Under the pieces are notes generated by a model. It saw only the letters and a list, made by a program, of their open reading frames with translations, had not been told where the DNA came from and searched no databases. Below are positions 10,117 through 21,745 of a stretch of 64,000 bases of DNA, piece after piece. Origin of the DNA: Balamuthia mandrillaris (Eukaryota; Discosea; Longamoebia; Balamuthiidae); NCBI GenBank assembly GCA_031835245.1, contig JAVKOQ010000144.1, forward strand, positions 74,786 to 138,785, written 5' to 3'. The number at the start of each line of letters is the position of its first letter. The first letter of the stretch is position 1. The position numbers were made by a program, and so were the translations under genes.

Positions 10117-12028
10117 TTCTTCTTGTGTTTTTGTTGTATTCGTTTTTTTTTGTTTGATTGTGTTTGATGGCAGCAGTGGTATACAGGACCACTTAACGCA
10201 GGTGAAACGTAATCAAAAAAAAAAAGGTGTTACAAAAGAGGTGCGTTTCTGATCCTCTTGGCTTGTCCCTTTTTTTGTTACGCCACAATTGCTATTGTGG
10301 GCAAAGTAGTAATGGTGTCTTTTGTTTCAAACAGAAGACCAAACAAACAAACAAACAAACAAACAAACAAACAAACAAAAAAAGAAACCAACTCCGTCTC
10401 TCACCTTCTCTCTCTCTCTCTCAAGAAAAAAAAAACCTAACAAACAAAAAAAAAGGCAGACTTTCTCTCCTTCTTGTTGTTTGGTGACCACCACCTCCGC
10501 CAGCTTACCCAATCCACACAAGGAATGAATTTTCGGTTTGGTTTTTTTTTCCCCGCAAAGCAAAAAAAAAAAAAAAAGGGGGCACTGCCTGAGGAGGCAA
10601 CCGCTTTTCGCCGGTTTTCCGCAAACAAAATAAATAAAGGTGGGTGGGTGGGGCGGCGAGTGGTGTGCCGCGTTGCCCTGCGTTCATCGCTTTTTGTTTT
10701 TTCGCACTACGCGGGTTGGGGGGTCATGATTGGGTTTTTCCTTCTGAGGCAAATTGGGCGCCCGATGCTTTGGCGTGCCTGCTATCTCCTGCGGTTGGCC
10801 AGCGTGGTGGGTGGGGTAATGGCCCTGGCAGGATGAGTTAAAGATGGCAAAAAACCTAAAGCCATTGTTTTGCTTGACCTGGCCATTTGACTTTAGATGA
10901 AACTACCGGCCACTTAACTGCCTTCATGTAAACGCGAGGCGACCAGCCAAAACTTGTGGTTCAGCGATTCGCCTGCTGCTATCCCTTGCGGGGAAGAACG
11001 GTTCTCCTCTGCAATCGCGGGCGACAGGAGGGCCGCTCATCTCGAAAGGACCTTTGGCTAGTCTTCGTTTCAGAGATGACGGAGTTCGATCCTCGGTTTT
11101 GGGAGCACCACGTAGTGGATAGTTTTGCTAACTACCCCAAGTTCGGGGAGTTCTCATGCGTATCTCTTTGCCCGTTATTCTGCAGCTTCGGGAAAGCCCC
11201 AACACACCTACTTTCGTAAAGAGGCTTCGGGTATCTGAAGCTTGACTTTCATCACGGAAAGGCTGTTCAGTTTTGATCTACATGCAGAGCGCTTTGTCTA
11301 TACCGGTTGTTGAACGCTGCTGCAGGGACATACAACTTCAGCCGTACTCCATAAAGGTCGTTGCGGGTCTTGGCACCCCTACACGCCATTGAAAATTTAG
11401 GCAAGAACAAACCATGTCCGTTCCAACAGAGGCCAAGCAGCTGGCAGAGTCCCTCCTCAGGTGGTGATTTGGGAAGTTCACTCGTCTGCACCCTCCACGC
11501 CGTAATCACTATCTTCCTGGAAGTCATCGCTATCTGAGCCATCGCTTGCAGGGGAGCAGGTGTCAGGAGAACAGCAACAACAAAAAGGGTCGAACCGTGG
11601 CTTGCAGAGCTCTGCCGAGCATCCGTTAGCCCACTCCTTCCATAACGGTGGGGTTACCGCACCACTAAGAAGCAATAGAAAAAGTTTTTTTAAAAAAAGC
11701 GACAATAATTGGTAAACACGCAACAAAAAAAGCAAAAAATAGCGATAATTAACAAAAAATAATCAGAGATTGGCCAACAAAAAAAGAAAAAGAGGGAAGA
11801 AGCGAGGAAACGCCGGCGGCCTCTTTTTTTTTTCTTCTTCTTCGTAATTGCCAACTCCAACGCACACAACAGGTTGGCCCGGCGGGAACAAAAAACCAAA
11901 AGCCTGACCCTCTGCAAGCAGCCTCCTCCTCTCCTGAGATCTTTCGGCACCCCCCTCTCTTTTATTTTTATTTTATTTATTTCACCGGATTGGCCCCAAG
12001 TTTTTTTTTTTTTGAAAGATAAAAAAAA
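10117..12028. other. gene-poor 1.9-kb interval
   Basis: This separates the divergent genes at 10116 and 12029. It contains an (AAAC)n tract (10340-10380), A and T runs, and a stretch of balanced composition from about 10,630 to 11,670 that looks unlike promoter sequence but carries no recognised gene. Possible coding pieces are a minus-strand exon at 11670-11482 (listed separately) and short frames around 10,956-11,219 (+) and 11,542-11,267 (-). None resembles a family I know. Confidence 0.5.
11482..11670 (-). CDS. possible terminal exon of an unrecognised gene
   Basis: After a plausible acceptor (TTGCTTCTTAG, ending about 11671) a frame encodes about 60 residues ending with an acidic, CK2-site-like tail (SDGSDSDDFQEDSDYGVE..) and a stop at 11482-11484. 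It includes LWKEWANG and a Cys cluster. No start exon was found upstream and there is no family match, so this may be a gene fragment or chance. Kept only as a candidate. Confidence 0.2.
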
Positions 12029-13886
12029 ATGTGGTTGATGATTTGCTTGACGGTTTTTCTGGGCTTGGCGGTGGTCTACGTTCTTAACTTCGTGGTGCGC
12101 CCACGGAAAGGCAACGTGCTTGGCACTTTGACCAGTAACAGATGGCGTGTCAAGTTTGTGGACCCACCGCCACCAAAATCCCCTGCCGAGAAACATCTCA
12201 GGGATATGCAGGTTTCGTTTCGTTTTTTTTATCCTCCCTCTTCTTCTTTCTTTCGTTCTTTCTGATTTTTGTTTAAAAAAAACTTCTTCTAATATCATTT
12301 ATATTTTCAAAAGGCTGTTTTGTTGAAGGAAGGTTACGGCAAAAGCTTGCAGGAGGCCTTGGAAAACCTGGCAGAGGACTTTAGGGCTAACCCGGAGAGA
12401 GTGGAGGAATTTGTGGACGTGACCGGGGCTCTCATCCTGCTCGTCAAGTTTGTCGGTGTTACCAGCTTCGAACTGGCCCACTTGAAGCGGTACGTTTTTC
12501 TTGCCCTTTCTTTCTTCCTTGCATTCGTTCTTGCTTGCTTTGCTTCATTCGTTCTTTCTGTCGTTGTTTCTTTCTTTCTTTCTTGTCGTTTCTTTCTTTC
12601 TTTCTTTTAGCGTTATCTCTTACCTCCTTCTTTTCTATGTTACTCTTGCAGTTCTGAACAAGACCACCGCAACTTGGCAGTTGCTGTTGACTGTCTTCGC
12701 CTCATTGCTGATAACGAGGTTTGTACTCTTCCACTAACAAAACAAACCCTTCTTTGAAGCATAGCCCTTTTCTTAACACTATTTCTTCTGACAATTAAAG
12801 AAGGGTAGACAGGCCCTCATCGATACTAACTTTGCGGTCAGCGACCTTTACGGCATTAACCATTATGCCCAACCAGAGACTCGCGCAGTGGCCTACTCCA
12901 TCCTCCGCGACCTCGTTTCTACTTCCGCTGAAGCTCTTAAGTACGTTGTTTTGGTCTTTATTCTTGTGTGCTTAATTGCTAAAACACCTTTTACCTACTT
13001 TTAACTAGGTTGTTCGTCGAAGCTGCCGAGTTTTACATGTACATTCCCGGCAACGAACAGTTTCTTTTCTTCCATATGTTGAATTCCTTCTTGCTTACTG
13101 ACGATGACGCATTGAAAGTACCTATTATCCTTTTCCCCTCTTTCATTCATTATTTCCTATCTGTCTATACTCATTTGTTTTTCAAAAAAGCTGTCCGGAC
13201 TGGGTTTGTTGGAGGCTATGCTCAAGGACGAACATGGAGAGCTCGCTGCAATGGTGAGAGGCCACCTGAATGCTCATAAGATAGCTGACAGACTGCGAGA
13301 CATGGAGAGCACTGAAAAATCCGTTCAAGAGCTGAGAGAACGCGTTTTGGAAGCACTCGCTGAAGGAGACCAAAAAGAACCCACTTTCCACACCACCCCT
13401 TTGTAAGTATTCTGTCTTTCCTACTCTTTCTCTTCTCTCTCCCTCTCTCTTCCGCTAATTCTTTTTATTTTTTATAAAGCGACACCATGAGCTGTTACAG
13501 CAAGCAGTTTGAAGCCCGCGTGCGGTGGTTCTCTCGCACTCTTAACTGTGTCTGGACAACTGTGCCTGCTACTCTCCCTACCACCTCCACTCTCCGAAGA
13601 TATACCGATGAGGAACGCCAAAACGCGCTCCAAAGGTTGAAGAACTTGAAGGATAAGAAGGGCAGCGGCTCCTGTAGTGAGGAAGAGGTTCAAAGCATGA
13701 ACCGTGAAATGTCAGCCATTACTCTCGGTGTTGAGACTGACTTTTTCGATAAGTGAGTACTCCTTTTCTTTCTTGTCGTTTCTTTCTTGTCGTTTCTTTC
13801 TTGTCGTTTCTTTCTTGTCGTTTCTTTCTTGTCGTTTCTTTCTTGTCGTTTCTTTCTTGTCGTTTCTTTCTTTCTTTCTTGTCGTT

Positions 13887-13938
<52 letters not shown>

Positions 13939-14544
13939 TGGAATAGCTAACAAGAAATAATACCAAAGGATGATGGAGTGTGGTATGTTTGAGGAGACTC
14001 GTGTCTTCATTAGGGAGGCTGAAAAGGTTGCCAATTGGAACCACGAGGAAATGCTTCAGGCCGGCAGAAACGTTTGGACTTGCTTTGGTACCTTCCTTTT
14101 ACTATTCCCTCTCATCTCTCTTTCTCTCTTTCTTCTCTGTGGCCAAAAAAAGCCTAACGAAGCAAACAAACAACAGGACTTCAGCTCATTTTGTTCAACG
14201 AGAAGATTACCATGACGGACGCCTATCTTGGTTATAGTTTGCTCTACCCTTACACAGACAACTTTTTGGATGACGACTCTATCACCAAAAAGGACAAGAA
14301 GATCTTCCAAGACTTGTTCACTCGCAGGCTTGCCGGTGAAAATGGTAATGCGATTTATTATCCTTTTTTTTTTTCTGTTCCTTGTGAAAATGTATTCATA
14401 TGCTTGTTTTATTTTGTCCAGTGGAACCCCGATCCCAAATAGAGAAGGAAATCTTCGACATGGTAGGCAAAGTAGAAAGTACGTTTTCCACCAGCATGCT
14501 CTCGTATCTCTTTAAACCCGATTGTAGAACATTAACTAACGGCG

Positions 14545-14585
<41 letters not shown>

Positions 14586-15333
14586 TCCAAAAATCTTTTT
14601 TCTTTAGACGTATTTGACCGAAAGAAGTTCCCAGATGCTTTCAACAGCATGATTGCCATCAACGAAGCCCAAACCAAGAGTTTGGCCCAGCACACCGAAG
14701 AGGTACCTCCCGAAGAAACTATTCTTGAGATTACCATGGAAAAGGGTTTGTTTGATTTGTTTGTTTTTCTTTAGTTGAAGTCTAACCTCGTTTACAAAAA
14801 ACAGGTGGCACTTCTGTATTGGCAGATGGTTATCTGGTGCACGGCACTCTTTCCGAGGAGGACGCCATGTTCTCTTTCGGTTTGGGAGTGGCGCTGCAGC
14901 TGGTGGACGACCTTCAGGATACTACGAAGGACCTGTCGGTGAACCAACACACCCTCTACACCCTCTCCTTTGCCAGGAAGGAGCCCGCTGATGCCAAAGT
15001 GTTGAAACTCTTGCAGCTGATGAACATCATGATCAATCCTGACCATTACTCTGACAGCATGGGTTTGTTATTTTCGTTTTCTTTTCTTGTTCTTTTATGA
15101 AAGAAAGCTAACTTAGTTTTCACTTTGTAGATTCGGAGGTGAAGAGCTTGCGCAAGTGCATGCTGAAGATGACCAACACCATTGCATTCAAGGCTGTAGC
15201 CAAGTATTGTTACCTGTTCACGGAGGCGTTTGTGGAGGACATGGCCTCGTTCTCCCCCATCCCTCTCTCCAGCTTGCAAAGGGTCAACAACATGGCGCGA
15301 ATGCTCCAAATGGTTCGCAACAACCAAATCTAA
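12029..15333 (+). CDS. membrane-anchored class I isoprenoid-synthase-fold protein
   Basis: Thirteen exons join in phase (approximate starts: 12029, 12314, 12653, 12802, 13008, 13191, 13480, 13969, 14177, 14421, 14609, 14806, 15131), giving roughly 700 residues. The N-terminus is one membrane span (MWLMICLTVFLGLAVVYVLN). The next 250 residues are helical and armadillo/HEAT-like (NFAVSDLYGINHYAQPETRA). The C-terminal part has two Asp-rich motifs, YPYTDNFLDDD in exon 9 and LQLVDDLQD in exon 12, at the spacing of class I prenyl-chain/terpene synthase folds, plus GGTSVLADGYLV. It resembles proteins annotated broadly as class 1 isoprenoid biosynthesis enzymes. Substrate and activity cannot be inferred. 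The first motif is a DxxxD variant rather than the canonical DDxxD. The start is the first ATG, in an A-rich context. Confidence 0.75.
13768..13937. repeat. TTTCTTGTCG / (TTTC)n microsatellite
   Basis: A decamer TTTCTTGTCG repeated about nine times passes into pure TTTC units. It fills the intron between exons 7 and 8 of the isoprenoid-fold gene. Confidence 0.9.
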
Positions 15334-15664
15334 TAGATCTCTTCTTTTCCCCTCTTTGCCTCCTCTGCTCTCTCTCTCTCCCTCTCCTCCAGTTTTTTTT
15401 TCCAAGTTAAACGTGCAGACCCCTCAAGAAGTCGACAAGATATCCAAAACCGATTTTTTTTTTCCGTTTTAGTAGGCGGAAAAAAAATTAAAAACAACGA
15501 ACAGCAGAGCGTGACCGTTCATTGCCTCTCCCCCCCTTTTGTTTTTCTTCTTCAGTTCACGAAGAGACCGCACAGCAAACAACGAACCACCCACCCACCC
15601 ACCAAACTTTATTTTACCAACAAACGCACGTTCTTTGCCCTTTCATTCATTCAACAGCATTATA
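15334..15664. other. short intergenic, promoter of the COPI-associated gene
   Basis: 3' end of the isoprenoid-fold gene (CT-rich) followed by an A/C-rich leader before the ATG at 15665. No gene seen. Confidence 0.6.
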
Positions 15665-16090
15665 ATGGCTCGCCCCAAGCTGAACAGTGGTTGGATCCTC
15701 GTCACGCGAGTGATGGCGATAACCTGCGCCGTCATCCTGTTCATCACAGCCGTTCTGCAGTTCTGGGACATCGAGGACGTGAACAAGGACAACTTTGATA
15801 AATTCATCATCGCTGGATACCTGGCCTTCTTCGGGCTGGTCATCGTCGTGGCGGAGTTCACCGCCATTTGCTTCTTCAAGTATCTTCGCTTCTACTTCAA
15901 CTTTGTGGGGCGCGGCCTGTTCTTCGTTCTCTGCGGCACCCTGATGTTAGGCCTGGCCCACAACTTTAGCTTGTGGATTGGCATCGTGTTGGGCTCCTTT
16001 GTCTCCTTCGTTGGCATCTGCTTCCTCCTCATCGCTTGTCTCACAAGAAAGGAGCACGGCCCTCGCCCCATTTTCTTCGAGTCCGACTGA
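15665..16090 (+). CDS. COPI-associated four-span membrane protein
   Basis: Single exon, 141 residues, starting MARPKLNSGWILVTRVMAIT. Four hydrophobic spans lie at about residues 13-30, 44-66, 77-97 and 102-125. It ends in a basic then acidic cytosolic tail (TRKEHGPRPIFFESD). Length, four-span layout and the N-terminal Arg/Ile-rich first span fit the COPI-associated/TVP15-like family of Golgi and endosomal vesicle membrane proteins. The precise role is not known even in the family. It converges on the saccharopine dehydrogenase gene 420 bp away. Confidence 0.75.
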   Translation: MARPKLNSGWILVTRVMAITCAVILFITAVLQFWDIEDVNKDNFDKFIIAGYLAFFGLVIVVAEFTAICFFKYLRFYFNFVGRGLFFVLCGTLMLGLAHNFSLWIGIVLGSFVSFVGICFLLIACLTRKEHGPRPIFFESD

Positions 16091-16334
16091 AGGAAAATAA
16101 GAAAACGGGGGGGGCTCAAACTTTTCTGCACACCTTTGCGGCTTGGAGATAGTCACCGCGCTGCACTTTTTTTTTTTTCTTTAAGCGGTGTGCTTCTTCG
16201 CATTCATTTTTTTCCTTCCCTCCTTCCCTCCTTCCCTCCTTCCCTCCTTCTTTCTCCATTTTATCTTCTCTTCTTCTTGTCAATGTCAAATGCCCTGTCA
16301 TTTTGTAAACACCTTTTCTGCACTCTCTACTCTC

Positions 16335-16369
<35 letters not shown>

Positions 16370-16511
16370 CTCCGCTCTTCTCTCAGTGAATAGAGTCCCT
16401 GGGGGAGACCTCTCCTCTTTACTTTAACTTCAATGGCAAAAGTCAACATACACAAAAGCAAAGGAGAGAGGAGCATAAATAATGGGATGATTATCAAAAA
16501 AGGAGGGGTTT
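16091..16511. other. convergent 3' intergenic with simple repeats
   Basis: Between two convergent genes. It contains CCTT units (16213-16252) and (TC)n (16340-16366). No gene. Confidence 0.7.
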
Positions 16512-18343
16512 TTAGAGGGGCTTAGCCGTATCCACAAACTTGATGCCAAGCGTCTCCAACTCATCGAGGATGGGGTTGTAGAGCTCCGGCACGATGGGGA
16601 TGCTGAGACCTGGCTTCGTGTACTTGCCCTCCAAAACGAGTCTTGTGGCGATGGCCACTGGAAGACTGACTGTCCTGCTCATCGATGTATCACCTAAGGT
16701 TTTTTTTGGTTAGCGTAATGCTCACAAAGAGAAAAAGCAAAGAGATAGAAAGACAACCATTGGAAATGCCATAATCAATGAGCATGCAGGTGATCTTCTC
16801 CTGCTTGTCATCGGGATAGGTGGCGATGAACTCGTGCTTCATGAGGATCATGTCCCTCTCTCCGGGCTTGTACTGCATCTTGCTTTGCATGAGATGGCAG
16901 AGAGCGTCCAACCGGGTCTTGATACCCGCGGGGATAGTATTGTCTGAGAGAGATTGGTGAGTAATCTCTATTTAAGTAAAAGATGTATGTATAGGATGGC
17001 ATTACTTTCATCAAACAAGCCCAGCCATTCCATGTTGTTAACGGCATAGTGATCAGGCTCGACGTTCAGCAATTGAGCGACCTCCTCCTTCAGGGAGGCG
17101 GCTGTAGAGGAGGAAGCAGAGCCCTTTTTCTCTGCAACAGCAAAATGTATCAGTAAATACTCCAACAAGCATAGAGACGAAGTTGTTTACCTTTCTGCTC
17201 TTTCACCATCTCAGCGATCATGGCAGGATAAGTCTTGCCAGGAAGGCCTGCCCGCTCTTCCAAGTCCAGGAAGCCGAGGTCCACGAGCTTCTTGATGGAA
17301 ACGCACCATCCCTTGTAGCGGTAGGTACCTCGGATCATGGTCTTAACAGCGGAGAGGCCATAGGTGTCGATGTACTGACAAGAGTTTCTGTTGGGATAAC
17401 TCTCTACCTCGGCGTCGAGTGCTTTTTTAAAAAAATAGACAATAAGAAGAGATCAGTTGCTTGCCCAATACCTTGTTTGCTTTTGTTAAGCAGCAAAGCA
17501 TTCAGCAAGAAAGATCAAGTGTTACGTACCTTCGATCTTCTCCACTTCAAAGTTGTCAAAGAGGTCCTGACCGGCAATGTCCACGATCTTGCCGTCCCTC
17601 AAGAAGTGGGCAGCGTTACGGCTGGCCAAAAGCACGCCTCTTGGACTCCAGCTGTACTTGTAGCCGAAGGGGTTGTCGTTGCTGTCAGGGGCAGGCAAGC
17701 CTCCGCAGTAGGAAAGGAAGCTCGTAACACGGCCACCATTCTCTCTTACTCTGTGGATGACGCGCATCGCGCTGTTGGGAGAAGACAGGGAGTTTGCAAA
17801 GAAGGAATAAGAGAAAAAAAATGACAGCAAAGCGGTACTAACCTCATGTGATCGGTACCAGGGTCCACACCACACTCGTTGATGATGACCAGTCCTTTCT
17901 CCTTGGCCTCTGCCTCCAGCTCTCTCATGGCATCACTGAAAAAATCGCAAAGTTGGTGAGATTCAAACACGCTCGCTCCGTTCAACGAGCGGAAAAACGG
18001 ACCTGACGTAGGAAGTAGTGAGAAAGTGTTTGGAGTGAGCGAGCGCAGTCTTGGCCGCAAACGGGTGCAGCAGGTAGGGCAGCATGGAAATGACCACAGC
18101 CACCTCCGGCAGGGCGATGAGCTCCTGGAGCTGGGCCTTGCCCTCCTCCGTCTCCACGTCGCACGCCCGAGCCTGGGTGTGCGAGCCCGTGCCCTCGATC
18201 AGCTTCTGCGCCCTGGCGAGGGTGCGCGAGGCCACGATGACGGGGTACCCATGTCCGGCCAGGTAGTGGACCAAAGGGCCAGCCACCATGCCCGCTCCCA
18301 ACACCAACACCGTTTGGTTCTTTTGTTGTTGTTGCTCTTCCAT
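16512..18343 (-). CDS. LYS9: saccharopine dehydrogenase (L-glutamate-forming type)
   Basis: About seven exons join to roughly 460 residues. The N-terminus is a Rossmann dinucleotide fold (VLVLGAGMVAGPLVHYLAGH). It is followed by the family's HFLTTSYVR and INECGVDPGTDHM segments, SYCGGLPAPDSNDNPFGYKY, the RGTYRYKGWC segment, and the C-terminal IPIVPELYNPILDELETLGI. In fungi and in the C-terminal half of animal AASS this enzyme handles saccharopine in lysine biosynthesis or breakdown in the cytosol or mitochondrion. The direction here is not inferable. The start (MEEQQQQKNQ) is the only ATG before the Rossmann strand, and no mitochondrial presequence is evident. It is stand-alone, not fused to a ketoglutarate reductase half. 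Confidence 0.88.
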
Positions 18344-18988
18344 TGTCTGTTTCTGTGGCTGCTACTCTTTTTTTTTTTTGTCACTTGGTGGTGAGGATGA
18401 GTGAGGGTCTTGTTGTGTTTTTTTTTTGTTTGGGAGTGGGAAGGAAAAAAAAAAAGCAGAGAAAGAAAGAAGAAGCGCGGGGGAGGGAGAGCGAAAGGAA
18501 GGAAGAACGAGGTTTTACGTGCCGTGACCTTCGTGGGCACAAAAGGATAAGCGCTGGTTCGAGGGGTCCGACCCTAATTCACCGTTTTGCCTTTTGGGCG
18601 TTGATGGGGGGTAGAGCTGCTGCAGAGGGAAGGCCTTGCGGACGTGACGGAACGACAAATGGGGTAGTCCTGTCTGGTGGTGGTGGAAGGAAATGGTGGC
18701 GGAAGGTTCATCCCTCTCTTTTTTTTGCTATCGTTTTTTTTTTTTGGTTGTGAAACATTTTTCACTTTGTCAAAGCAATACATCGCGGAGAGCGCGCTCG
18801 CGAACACATTTCACTCGTTTCTTTCTGGGTGAGGGTCCGTATGGTGGGTAGTGCCCCCATATCGCCTCCTTTTGTCTGGCGGCGTTAGAAGGGGTGGGTG
18901 GTGGAGAGGGAAAAAACCAAAGCAAACTAACAGAGTTGTTTACATCAAATGTAACAAGTGGTGATCTCATCATCAGGATCATCCAAAA
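18344..18988. other. intergenic, promoter side of saccharopine dehydrogenase
   Basis: T- and A-runs and GAAG-rich sequence. No gene, tRNA or repeat family recognised. Confidence 0.6.
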
Positions 18989-19888
18989 CTATGTTAAATA
19001 ATAGGATGACTTGCTAGGAGCGGATGAAGAAGAAGGTTTGGACTCATCGTCTTCCATCTGTTGACAAGTTACAGTTCTAACGGAAGCAACCGGCCCTTTG
19101 TCCCGCCGTTCCTCCAGGTAAATGGAGAGCTGCTCCGCCGTCTTCAGCGCAAAGGTCTGCAGCAGCGAAGTCATAAAGGGCACATCCTTGCCTGCAAGTG
19201 GACTGCGGCTTACCATACATAACACTCCCAATGGGCGCTCCTCCTCTGTTTCTGTCTTGGTATCCTTTTGTTTTTTTGGATAGAGAAGGAGGCAGAGGGG
19301 AAGAGGAAAAGAAGAGGAAGAAATGAGAACAAGAAAAGCAAATACGAAACAGAGAAGAAAGAACGGAGAAGAGGGAAAGAAGCGCGAAAATGAGAGAGAG
19401 ATAGAGAAACAAGAAACGAGCAGAAACAGGTCAAAAAAGAGAAAGGACATACCCAAAGCGGGGTGCCTAAATAGCACTGAGCGCCCATCCGCACCAAATC
19501 GTCGTCTTCTGGATAAATCTGCGCCACCTTTGCCGTAAAGACGCAAACAGATCGGCTTTTGAGGGCCACATTTTCGCAGGGTGACCCCGCCAACTTGGAT
19601 CGAAACGGGGGAAGATGGATGTTCTCCTTAAGCGAGTACAAGGACATCATCTCTGTCTCCTCCTCCATGTTGGAATCATGAACGAGCACGTTGATTCCCA
19701 CGTAGTCAAAGCCGCTTGTCTTGGCAAGGAACTCTGTGAGGGCATGGAAATACGCCTCTCCTGCAACAACAAACCACACGCGAAAGAGAGGATTAGTTCC
19801 ATTTTTTTTCCCCAACAACAAAATAAAATAAACAAAGTCACATCCCACCGTGTCCTTCAAGTCCAACCGGCATTGCAGTTCCAAGCAT
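18989..19888 (-). CDS. small GAF-domain protein
   Basis: Three exons: 19888 to about 19847 (MLGTAMPVGLEGH), about 19760-19456, and one ending at the stop 18989-18991. It encodes about 190 residues. A GAF-type fold is read from YFHALTEFLAKTSGFDYVGI, AQIYPEDDDLVRMGAQCYLG and PLGVLCMVSRSPL, ending with a helix (FMTSLLQTFALKTAEQLSIY) and a disordered Ser-rich tail. GAF domains bind small ligands or mediate dimerisation. No effector domain is attached, so the ligand and role are unknown. The second acceptor (ATACCAAG) was chosen to keep phase. The gene lies 566 bp downstream of the YJU2 gene on the same strand. Confidence 0.7.
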
Positions 19889-20454
19889 TGCTTCGCCCAA
19901 AAAAACATAAAAAACACTCCCCTACAGGAAAAAAAATAAAACGCCTGACCTCCCTCTCTTTCTCTCTACCGCTGAGGCAGCGCCGCCGTCTTTGTGTGTG
20001 TTTGTATGGTGGGCGCGTGAGCGGGTATTGTGGTGGCGGGGTGTGCTTGCTGTTTATTGTTATTATTTTTATTATTGTTGTTGTTATTGTTATTGTTGTG
20101 GTCGTTGTTGTTGTTGTCTCTGCAGTTCAAACTTTCCTTCTGCTTTCCGCCATAAACAGCAGCGGAGGCGCTGAAAAGCAAAATGAAAAGCAAAAAAAGG
20201 GTTGCATGACAACGTGTTGCGTTATGTCTTCAAAAATAGTCGACAAAAACGATATCCGCCAATAGGGAATCAGAAAAAGTGATCTATAATTCATTCTTTG
20301 GGGAGATCGAGAAAAGGCAGAAGAAAAAGCAGAGATTGGGGCTGCCCTGGATATGGCATTACTCGGGGTGCCTCGGTTTGTCTGAATTTCCCGTTTATGC
20401 GGGAGGCCCTCGCTGCTCCGTGTGACTCCGGTCGTCTGGTCGTTGTCATTCTGG
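19889..20454. other. intergenic between YJU2 3' end and GAF gene
   Basis: Contains a TTATTG/TTGTTG-rich stretch (20056-20122) and otherwise unremarkable sequence. No gene supported. Confidence 0.6.
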
Positions 20455-21428
20455 TCAGTAGTCGACCAAGGAGTCTTGCTTTTGGTCCGTTGCTGCCGCC
20501 TCGGCTTTGTTGTCGATGGCTGCGGTGATGCGGGGGCGATAGCTTCGCCTTGATGCCTTTTCTCTGCTGCTTCTTGTTGCTTTCCTTGTGGTTGTTGTGA
20601 CTCGCTTTTCATCTTCATCTTCGGTGGTGGCTAGTTCCGTGGTTCTTGCCGCCTTAAGCCACAAAGCGTGATCGGAAGAAGATGAACCTTTTTCCTCAGC
20701 GTCGTTCTCTTTGTCTGTTCTCTTCCGCTTGAGAAGGAGGAGAGAAGACGAAGACGCAGTGTACTGGTCGATGGCAGCGTTCCTAAGACGTAGTTCCTCA
20801 AGCCTACGATACGAATCCTCCTCCCTTTTGTTGGCTTCCGTGCTCCTCTCCAACCGTTCAAACTGGTCTTCCTCCTCTTCCTGCTTTGCGGATGCCTCAC
20901 TCCTCCCATTGTTATCAGCCACAGGAGCGGCAGCGGCGTAGTCCAAACCTTGAACAGCGCCATAGTCAAGGGCGTAACCACGCTCCGTGTTGGGGCTGGT
21001 CTTGATGGCTATCTCCTGATGGCAGTGCTTGCAACGGAATATCAAACGGTAGACGCTGATCCCTAGATAGCTTTCTCCTGCAACAACCTCCTTCTCAACC
21101 AAACCATCATCACAAAACACCAACGAACAAGCAACAACATGACAACGGGAAGAACTGATGGTTAGTGTTATTATCTTCTTTGTATCTTTGGGTTGCAACT
21201 TAAACTCTCTTTTCGAACAGGACAACGTCTGCTTACCTTCCAAGCGTTGAACCTGGTCCCTCCGGCTATGTATTCGTTGCATCCCTTGCAACGTATGCTG
21301 CGCAGGGGCATTGGCATTCTGACCTTTATTCGGGCTCCGCTTGCTTCTCCCTTGCTGCGCCGTCGAGGCAGCAAACTTGGATCAAAGTTTGGTGGGTAAT
21401 AATGCTGCAATACTTTCCTTTCTCCCAT
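20455..21428 (-). CDS. YJU2: pre-mRNA splicing factor YJU2 (CCDC94/CWC16 family)
   Basis: Two exons encode about 280 residues. Exon 1 starts MGERKVLQHYYPPNFDPSLL, the family's signature start, and carries the first zinc pair RCKGCNEYI and GGTRFNAWK. Exon 2, after acceptor GAGAAG, continues EVVAGESYLGISVYRLIFRC with the second pair CKHCHQEI and KTSPNTERGYALDYGA. The coiled, charged C-terminus follows (ERLERSTEANKREED). YJU2 joins the Prp19-activated spliceosome and promotes branching in the nucleus. The RCKxC wording and YLG motif fit YJU2 better than the paralogue CCDC130/Saf4. It is divergent from the RasGEF gene, with 317 bp between starts. Confidence 0.9.
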
Positions 21429-21745
21429 TCTTTTTGCACCGACGCTGATTGTTATGCCCGCTTTAACCTTGCTTGTGTTTCGCCTTCCTATGGGTGTACC
21501 GCACAGCGAAAAGGAAGGCGCCAGGTACCAAGAAATCTGCGACAAAGACGCTGAAAAGTTACCTACCGTTCTTGCGAGGGTCGCCTATAGTACCACGTGC
21601 TCACTATAAAAGGTAACAATTGTATGATTGATTCCGTTTGCAGATCCAATTAGAAGAAACTAATCACGCGCAACAGAACACTGCATTATTGGACGTCTTT
21701 AAGGAGGTAACCACGCAAGCTTTGACCGTTAAGGAGCTTACAAAC
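21429..21745. promoter_or_regulatory. shared divergent promoter, YJU2 / RasGEF
   Basis: The 317 bp between two divergent start codons. It includes TATAAAAGG at about 21605. A possible 31-bp untranslated-leader intron (GTAACAATTG..TTTGCAG) lies just 5' of the open frame that leads into the RasGEF start. The TATA call is weak because the same bases may be transcribed. Confidence 0.4.

Noticed and set aside
11080-11110. tRNA B-box-like GTTCGATCC
   Set aside because: No matching A box, acceptor stem or anticodon arm could be folded around it.
13390-13500. Gene boundary between the helical-repeat part and the isoprenoid-fold part
   Set aside because: Donor TT|GTAAGT and acceptor TAAAG|C give in-phase TTCGACACCATG, so the ATG at 13487 is internal.
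18540-18600. tRNA-like GGTTCGAGG / GTCCGACCC
   Set aside because: The T-loop lacks the usual TTCRA and no cloverleaf fits the flanks.
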